Below the pieces are notes generated by a model, which was not told the DNA's origin, did no database searches, and saw nothing but the letters and a program-made list of their open reading frames with translations. From AP-15 sp963747735 (lineage in GTDB: Bacteria > Pseudomonadota > Alphaproteobacteria > ATCC43930 > CGMCC-115725), in assembly GCA_963747735.1 (NCBI GenBank), contig CAVVGE010000001.1:62001-126000 (forward strand): a stretch of DNA of 64,000 nucleotides, read 5' to 3'. Within the stretch, counting starts at the first letter, position 1; each line of letters begins with the position of its first letter. This document shows, piece by piece, positions 59,039-64,000 of the stretch. The translations under genes and the position numbers were made by a program.

Positions 59039-59938
59039 TTACCAACCGGCCGCGACGGCAGGTGCCCGCGCATCGAGGCCGGCGAGCGCGGCGGGCTGGT
59101 CGCGGAACAGCTGCCGCACCCAGTCGATGACCGTGCGGACCCGCGGGGTGCGCCGCAAATCGCGGTGGACGCTGACCCAATACTCGGCGCCCTGCTCGGC
59201 GATCGGCGGTGTGAGCCGTTCGAGCGCCGGGTCGGCATCGGCCGAATAGCACGGCAACAGCGCGATCCCGACCCCGGCGCGCACTGCGTCGAACCACATT
59301 TCCAGGCTCGACGCGCGCAGCGCCACCCGGCCACCGCCGGCGCGCGCTTGCCGCTCGATCCAGCGGGCGTTGTCCTTGTAGGACAGCTCCTCCGGGTAGG
59401 TGATCCACGGCGCGCCTTCCAACGCGCAATGGCTGCCCCGGCGGCGATAGACCGCGGCGGCGATAACCCCAAGCCTCGCGGCGTAGAGGTTGCCGGCCTC
59501 GGGCATGCGGTGGCGCACCGCCAGATCGGCGTCGCGCCGCGCGAGATTGGCGGTGTCGGGCGATTCGATCAGCTCGAGGAGCAAGCCCGAGGGCAGCACA
59601 TTGCCGGCGAGGTGCCGGACGAGAAAGCCCACACCCCACACGCCGACCGACACCCGCACCGTGCCGCTCAGCGCCGCCGCAGCCGCGGCCCCGCGGCGCT
59701 CCAGCGCAAGCGCCGCCTGCTCGAGCTGCTCGGCGGCCGAGATCATCGCTGCGCCCGCCGCGGTCGGGCGCAGCCCGTCGGGCAGCCGGTCGAACAAGGC
59801 CGGCCCGCCGAGCGACTTCTCGAACCCGGCCAGACGCCGGCCGATCGTCGGCTGGCTCAGGCCGAGGGCGCGCCCGGCCGCGCGCAGCGAGCCGTGCCGT
59901 GCGACCGCCAAAAACACCCGCGCGTCGTCCCAATCCAT
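59039..59938 (-). CDS. LysR family transcriptional regulator
   Basis: A 299-residue LysR regulator. The N-terminal winged helix is DDARVFLAVARHGSLRAAGRALGLSQPTIGRRL, and the effector domain runs from TVRVSVGVWGVGFLV to the end with AGVGIALLPCY. It belongs to the branch with MDWDDARVF starts. It is divergent from the two-ABC exporter gene with 146 bp between the starts, so it may regulate it. A dyad at 59960-59979 is a candidate binding site. Confidence 0.92.
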   Translation of the reverse strand: MDWDDARVFLAVARHGSLRAAGRALGLSQPTIGRRLAGFEKSLGGPALFDRLPDGLRPTAAGAAMISAAEQLEQAALALERRGAAAAAALSGTVRVSVGVWGVGFLVRHLAGNVLPSGLLLELIESPDTANLARRDADLAVRHRMPEAGNLYAARLGVIAAAVYRRRGSHCALEGAPWITYPEELSYKDNARWIERQARAGGGRVALRASSLEMWFDAVRAGVGIALLPCYSADADPALERLTPPIAEQGAEYWVSVHRDLRRTPRVRTVIDWVRQLFRDQPAALAGLDARAPAVAAGW

Positions 59939-59959
59939 CCCGGCCCCCCGCACCTGCGG

Positions 59960-59979
59960 ATGATACGAATTTCTATCAT
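59960..59979. promoter_or_regulatory. candidate LysR operator
   Basis: Perfect dyad atgata-N8-tatcat in the divergent region, 21 bp upstream of the lysR start. The size and AT-rich arms fit a LysR-type recognition site, but a T-N11-A core is not clearly present, so the assignment is tentative. Confidence 0.4.
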
Positions 59980-60084
59980 GCTAACCCAAATTTGTCGATC
60001 GGTGAAACTCGATCGTAACGCTATCCTTCCGATCGGCGTATCGCGGCGACAATCCGCTATGATGGCCGCAAAGGAGTGCCGCCG

Positions 60085-63000
60085 ATGCATTTCGACCGAC
60101 GCCTGTGGGCGTTTACACGCGGGTTGCGCGGGTGGATCGCCGCGGCGATCCTGATGGGGCTGATCGCCTCGGTGATCGGCATCGCCCGGTTCGTGCTGCT
60201 CGGTGTGCTGTTGTCGCAAGTGTTCCGCGGCGCCGGCTGGGCTGCGGTGGCATTGCCTGCGGTCGGGGTGGCCGCAGCCGTCATCCTGCGCGGCTGGATC
60301 GAGCAGCAGCGTGCCATGGTCTCGCACCGCACCGCCGACCGCGTGCAGCAGAATTTGCGCGGCCGCCTCTACGACAAGCTCGCCGAGCTGGGGCCGGCCT
60401 GGTTCGCCGGCGAGCGCACCGGCGGGGTCATGCTGTCGATCGTCGACGGCGTCGAGCAGCTGCAGAGCTTTTTCGGCCAATACGTGCCGCAATTGTCGAT
60501 CGCGGTGCTGACACCCTTGGCGATCTTTGTCTTCATCGCCTTCTGGGACGTGCCGGTGGCGGGGGTGATGCTGGCCTTTGCGCTGTTCACATTGATCGCG
60601 CCGACGGTTTTCCTGCAGAACGAGCGCCGCAGCAGCCACGATCGCCAGCAGACGCTGAAGGCGTTCGGCTCGGAGTTTCTCGACGGCGTCCAAGGACTGC
60701 CGACGCTGAAGGCGTTCGGCCAGAGCACCGCCTACGGCCGCCGGCTCGCCGCCCGCGCCGGCGAGCTCTGCACCAGCACCCTGCGCGTATTGGGGTTCAG
60801 CGTGATGACCCGCGGCATCACCGATTGCGGTGTTGCGATCGGTGCCGCGGCGGCGCTGGCGCTCGGCGTATGGCGGGTGTCGCACGGAGAGATGAGCCTC
60901 CAGGCGCTGTTGATCGTGCTGATGGCCGGGACCGAGATATTCCGTCCGCTGCGCGACCTGCGCACGGTGCTGCACCAGGGCATGGTCGGCCAGTCGGCCG
61001 GCGCCGGCATCAACGCGCTGCTCGCCGCCGAGCCGCTGGTGCCGCCGCAGCCGGCAAGCCCGGCGCCGGCTGTCGCGCTCGCTCCGACCATCGCCTTCGA
61101 AGACGTTCATTTCGCTTATCCGGGGGGCCGCGGCGCCGCCCATGACGGGCTGTCCTTCAATGTCGCCGCCGGCGAGAAGATCGGCATCGTCGGCCCGAGC
61201 GGCTCCGGCAAATCCTCGGTCGCGCGTCTGCTGCTGCGCCTGTTCGACCCGCAGCAGGGCCGGGTGCGGATCGGCGGGCGCGATCTGAAGACGCTCGATC
61301 CCGACGCGGCGCGCCGGATGATCGCGGTGGTGCACCAGGACACCTACCTGTTCCACGGCACGGTCGAGGAGAATTTGCGGCTCGGCAGGCCCGAAGCCGA
61401 CCAGCAGGAGCTCGAGGCCGCGGCGCGCGACGCCAACGCGCACGAATTCATCGCGGCATTGCCGCAGGGCTACCGGACGATGATCGGCGAGCGCGGCGTC
61501 ATGCTGTCGGGCGGCCAGCGCCAGCGCCTGGCGATCGCCCGCGCGCTCTTACGCGACGCGCCGATCCTGATCCTCGACGAGGCGCTGTCCTCGGTCGATG
61601 CCGAAAACGAGGCGGTGATCCAGCAGGCGATCGACCGGCTCTCGGCCGGACGCACGACACTGATCCTGGCGCATCGGCTGTCGAGCGTGATCGGCGCCGA
61701 CCGCATCCTGGTGCTGGACCGCGGCCGCATCGTCGAACAGGGCCGGCATGCCGAGCTGATCCGCCGCGACGGCCCCTATCGTCGGCTGATGGGCGCGCAA
61801 GCCGAGGACCGCGAAGACGATGCGGTGCTGGCCCAAGAGGGCGGCGCCGCGCCGGACATCACCGAGGAGCGCGAGCAGCTCGGCATGGCGGCCGAGACCG
61901 GGGCGGCCGAGACCGGGCCGGCCGAGCTCGCGGCGGCCGCAGCGTCGGTCGGCTGGGCGGCGACGCTCGGCACATTGCTGCGGATCATCAGGCCGTGGCG
62001 CCGCCGGTTCGCAATCGTCGCCGTCTCGGGGATCGCTCGCGTCGCCGCCTTTATCGGCGTCGGCATCTTCGGCGCGCTCGCCGTCGCCGCGGTCAAGACC
62101 GGCTCGCCCTTTGGCTATCTTTTGATTTTGCTCGCCCTGACCGCACCGTTGGCCGGGCTCCTCCATTGGCTCGAATCCTGGCTCGCCCACGACATCGCCT
62201 ATCACCTCTTGGCCGAGATGCGGATCGCATTGTTCGACAAGCTCGACACGCTGGCGCCGGCCTATCTGCTGCGGCGGCGCTCCGGCGATCTGATCGCGCT
62301 CGCCAGCCAGGACGTCGAGACGATCGAATATTTCTTTGCCCATACCGTGGCGCCGGCGTTGGTAGCGGTGCTGGTTCCGGCGACCGTGCTGGTCGTGCTG
62401 GCTGTCGTCGCCTGGCCGGTCGCGCTGGCGCTGCTGCCGTTTGTGCTTTTTGCCGGGCTGGCGCCGATCGTGACGCGGACCCGGATCGACCGGCTCGGGG
62501 GGCAGGCGCGCGATGCGCTGGGATTGCTCGGCGCCTATGTCACCGAGACGATCCAGGGGCTCGCCGACCTCGTCGCCTTTGAGGCGGTGGCCGGACGACG
62601 CCGTGTCTTTATGGACCTGGTCGGCGCCTATCAGAAGCTGCGGCTGGAGCTGCTCGCCGATTTGTCGACGCAGACCGCGCGGCTCGAGATCGTCACCGGG
62701 CTTGGCGGTCTCGCGGTCGCTGTGGTCGGCGCGCGCCTCGCTGCCGAGCATCATCTGGCCACGACCACTCTGCCGCTCTTGATCCTGATCGCGCTCGCCT
62801 CGTTCCTGCCGATCTCCGAAATCGCCCAGGTCAGCCGCCAGCTCGCCGACACGATCGCCTCGACCCGCCGGTTCTACGCCGTGCACCACGAAGAGCCGAC
62901 GGTGGTCGATGGCCCGCTATGTCCGCCGGAGCCTGCGGGCGGCTCGGCGATCCGGTTTGAAGCGGCGAGCTTCACCTATCCGGGCGCGCGCCGGCCGGCG

Positions 63001-63702
63001 CTGAGCGGGATCAGCCTTTCTGTCCCAGCCGGGGCGACACTGGCCCTGGTCGGCCCGTCGGGGGCCGGCAAGACCACGCTGGCAAGCCTGCTGCTGCGGT
63101 TCTGGGACCCGAATGCCGGGCAGATCCTGATCGACGGCGTCGATCTGCGCGATTTCGACCTCGACCATCTGCGCCGCCGCGTCTCGCTGGTGTCGCAGGA
63201 TACGTATCTCTTCAACGACACGTTGCGCGCCAATGTAGCGCTCGCCCGGCCCGAGGCCGACGAGGAAGAAATCCGCCGCGCGCTCGAACAGGCCGCGCTC
63301 GCTGATTTTGTCGCGAGCCTGCCCGAGGGGCTCGACACCCCGGTCGGCGAGCGTGGCGTGCAATTATCGGGCGGGCAGCGCCAGCGAGTGGCGATCGCCC
63401 GCGCTTTTCTGAAGAACGCGCCGACTTTGGTGCTCGACGAAGCGACCTCGCATCTCGACGCGGTCAGCGAGGCGCAGGTGCGCGGCGCGCTCGATGCGCT
63501 GATGCGCGACCGCACGACGATCGTCATCGCCCATCGTCTCTCGACGGTGCGCAACGCCGATCTCCTGGGGGTGCTCGACCATGGCCGCCTGGTCGAAACC
63601 GGCAGCCATGCCGCGCTCCTCGCCCGCGGCGGGCTCTACGCCCGCCTCATTCGCCGCCAGCTCGAAGGCGCGCGCCAGCCGCTGCGCGCCGCTGGGAATT
63701 GA
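60085..63702 (+). CDS. cydDC: fused two-half ABC exporter (CydDC-like single polypeptide)
   Basis: A 1205-residue protein with two complete ABC exporter halves. The first has transmembrane helices to about residue 330, Walker A VGPSGSGKSSVARL, signature MLSGGQRQRLAIARALL and Walker B ILILDEALSSVD. The second (from about residue 630) has its own transmembrane domain, Walker A VGPSGAGKTTLASL, signature LSGGQRQRVAIARAFL and LVLDEATSHLD. Separate CydD and CydC export cysteine/glutathione for cytochrome bd assembly; fused forms are common in alphaproteobacteria. No cydAB is nearby, so the substrate is unproven. AAAGGAG lies 9 bp before the ATG. Confidence 0.87.
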   Translation: MHFDRRLWAFTRGLRGWIAAAILMGLIASVIGIARFVLLGVLLSQVFRGAGWAAVALPAVGVAAAVILRGWIEQQRAMVSHRTADRVQQNLRGRLYDKLAELGPAWFAGERTGGVMLSIVDGVEQLQSFFGQYVPQLSIAVLTPLAIFVFIAFWDVPVAGVMLAFALFTLIAPTVFLQNERRSSHDRQQTLKAFGSEFLDGVQGLPTLKAFGQSTAYGRRLAARAGELCTSTLRVLGFSVMTRGITDCGVAIGAAAALALGVWRVSHGEMSLQALLIVLMAGTEIFRPLRDLRTVLHQGMVGQSAGAGINALLAAEPLVPPQPASPAPAVALAPTIAFEDVHFAYPGGRGAAHDGLSFNVAAGEKIGIVGPSGSGKSSVARLLLRLFDPQQGRVRIGGRDLKTLDPDAARRMIAVVHQDTYLFHGTVEENLRLGRPEADQQELEAAARDANAHEFIAALPQGYRTMIGERGVMLSGGQRQRLAIARALLRDAPILILDEALSSVDAENEAVIQQAIDRLSAGRTTLILAHRLSSVIGADRILVLDRGRIVEQGRHAELIRRDGPYRRLMGAQAEDREDDAVLAQEGGAAPDITEEREQLGMAAETGAAETGPAELAAAAASVGWAATLGTLLRIIRPWRRRFAIVAVSGIARVAAFIGVGIFGALAVAAVKTGSPFGYLLILLALTAPLAGLLHWLESWLAHDIAYHLLAEMRIALFDKLDTLAPAYLLRRRSGDLIALASQDVETIEYFFAHTVAPALVAVLVPATVLVVLAVVAWPVALALLPFVLFAGLAPIVTRTRIDRLGGQARDALGLLGAYVTETIQGLADLVAFEAVAGRRRVFMDLVGAYQKLRLELLADLSTQTARLEIVTGLGGLAVAVVGARLAAEHHLATTTLPLLILIALASFLPISEIAQVSRQLADTIASTRRFYAVHHEEPTVVDGPLCPPEPAGGSAIRFEAASFTYPGARRPALSGISLSVPAGATLALVGPSGAGKTTLASLLLRFWDPNAGQILIDGVDLRDFDLDHLRRRVSLVSQDTYLFNDTLRANVALARPEADEEEIRRALEQAALADFVASLPEGLDTPVGERGVQLSGGQRQRVAIARAFLKNAPTLVLDEATSHLDAVSEAQVRGALDALMRDRTTIVIAHRLSTVRNADLLGVLDHGRLVETGSHAALLARGGLYARLIRRQLEGARQPLRAAGN

Positions 63703-63707
63703 ATCGA

Positions 63708-63740
63708 AACGGGCCGCCCCGCAACGCGAGACGGCCCGTT
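63708..63740. terminator. hairpin between convergent genes
   Basis: A 9-bp perfect stem aacgggccg / cggcccgtt with a 15-bp loop, 5 bp after the exporter stop and before the convergent Bax-inhibitor gene. No strong T tract, so termination efficiency is uncertain; it may serve both genes. Confidence 0.6.
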
Positions 63741-63765
63741 CCTGAGGTTTGGGTTTCGGCCGGCG

Positions 63766-64000
63766 TCAACTGCGCCTTGTGCCCATCAGCTGCAGCAGCA
63801 TCATGAACAGGTTGATAAAGTCGAGATAGAGCCGCAGCGCCCCCATGATCGCCTTCTTGCTGGTGATCTCGGCGCCGTCGGCGGCGTAGTACATCTCCTT
63901 GATCTGCTGCGTGTCCCAGGCGGTCAGGCCGGTAAAGACGAGGACCCCGATCACCGAGATCGCGAATTGCAGCGCCGAGGAGGCGATGAACATGTTGACG
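63766..64000 (-). CDS. Bax inhibitor-1/YccA family protein (partial)
   Basis: The C-terminal 78 codons of a Bax inhibitor-1-like multi-helix membrane protein; the gene continues past the window edge. Visible are the last helices (ALQFAISVIGVLVFTGLTAW and LRLYLDFINLFMMLLQLM) and the diagnostic AWDTQQIKEMYY, with a conserved Asp. Members are proposed calcium or proton leak channels; YccA interacts with the FtsH protease. Convergent with the ABC exporter. Confidence 0.9.
   Translation of the reverse strand, partial: VNMFIASSALQFAISVIGVLVFTGLTAWDTQQIKEMYYAADGAEITSKKAIMGALRLYLDFINLFMMLLQLMGTRRS

Noticed and set aside
1..64000. tRNA, rRNA and CRISPR
   Set aside because: No T-loop GTTCGAATC with matching acceptor stem, no rRNA core, and no regularly spaced repeats other than short tandem ones.

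Overview
This is a high-G+C, gene-dense chromosomal segment of an alphaproteobacterium. The gene orders leuS-lptE-holA and yajC-secD-secF-Mth938 are typical of that class, and the aerobic acyl-CoA metabolism, NapEDABC and fused CydDC-type transporter fit Rhodospirillales or Hyphomicrobiales relatives. I cannot place it to genus from sequence alone. No rRNA, tRNA or CRISPR array was seen.

Layout. 0-13.6 kb: housekeeping genes (a PcaB-like lyase, the N-end-rule transferase bpt, an alcohol dehydrogenase, a Tat-exported beta-carbonic-anhydrase-like protein, holA-lptE-leuS, a DUF3576 lipoprotein, yggS, an L,D-transpeptidase, a GFA protein, an amidohydrolase and an NHL propeller). 14-19.6 kb: a GMC oxidoreductase and acyl-CoA synthetase pair, a decayed VapBC locus and a DSD1-type PLP enzyme. 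19.7-23.6 kb: a periplasmic nitrate reductase operon, napE-napD/A-napB-napC, in which napD and napA are fused and napA has lost its Fe-S and Mo-ligand region. 23.3-31.2 kb: an AlaC-type aminotransferase, two more damaged toxin-antitoxin loci, two acyl-CoA dehydrogenases, a GIY-YIG gene between inverted repeats, and a frameshifted acyl-CoA synthetase. 31.5-35.6 kb: an island of visibly lower G+C with a DUF262-HNH-HEPN protein (candidate defence effector), an IS1-type transposase scrap, a DUF4279 gene and a fourth decayed toxin-antitoxin locus with duplicated promoters. 35.6-50.4 kb: enoyl-CoA hydratase, squalene/phytoene-synthase-like gene, sodB, small envelope proteins, the Sec accessory genes, an M23 peptidase, pcm, serS, tatCB and pdxJ. 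50.4-59 kb: the XrtA/PEP-CTERM regulatory block prsT-prsR-prsK plus a sugar transferase. 59-64 kb: a LysR regulator, a fused two-ABC exporter and the end of a Bax-inhibitor-1 protein.

Working together: SecDF/YajC and TatBC form the export machinery. NapC would feed electrons to NapB and NapA, and NapA is normally Tat-exported. PrsK and PrsR are expected to control exopolysaccharide genes, including the neighbouring sugar transferase, through sigma-54.

The most unusual theme is decay and rearrangement. All four toxin-antitoxin loci keep an antitoxin frame but have a broken toxin. Several other genes carry frameshifts, lost stops or internal deletions. Palindromic repeats of at least three families are scattered through the accessory regions, one nested inside another. 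Some of these lesions could be assembly or sequencing errors, and this is stated where it matters.
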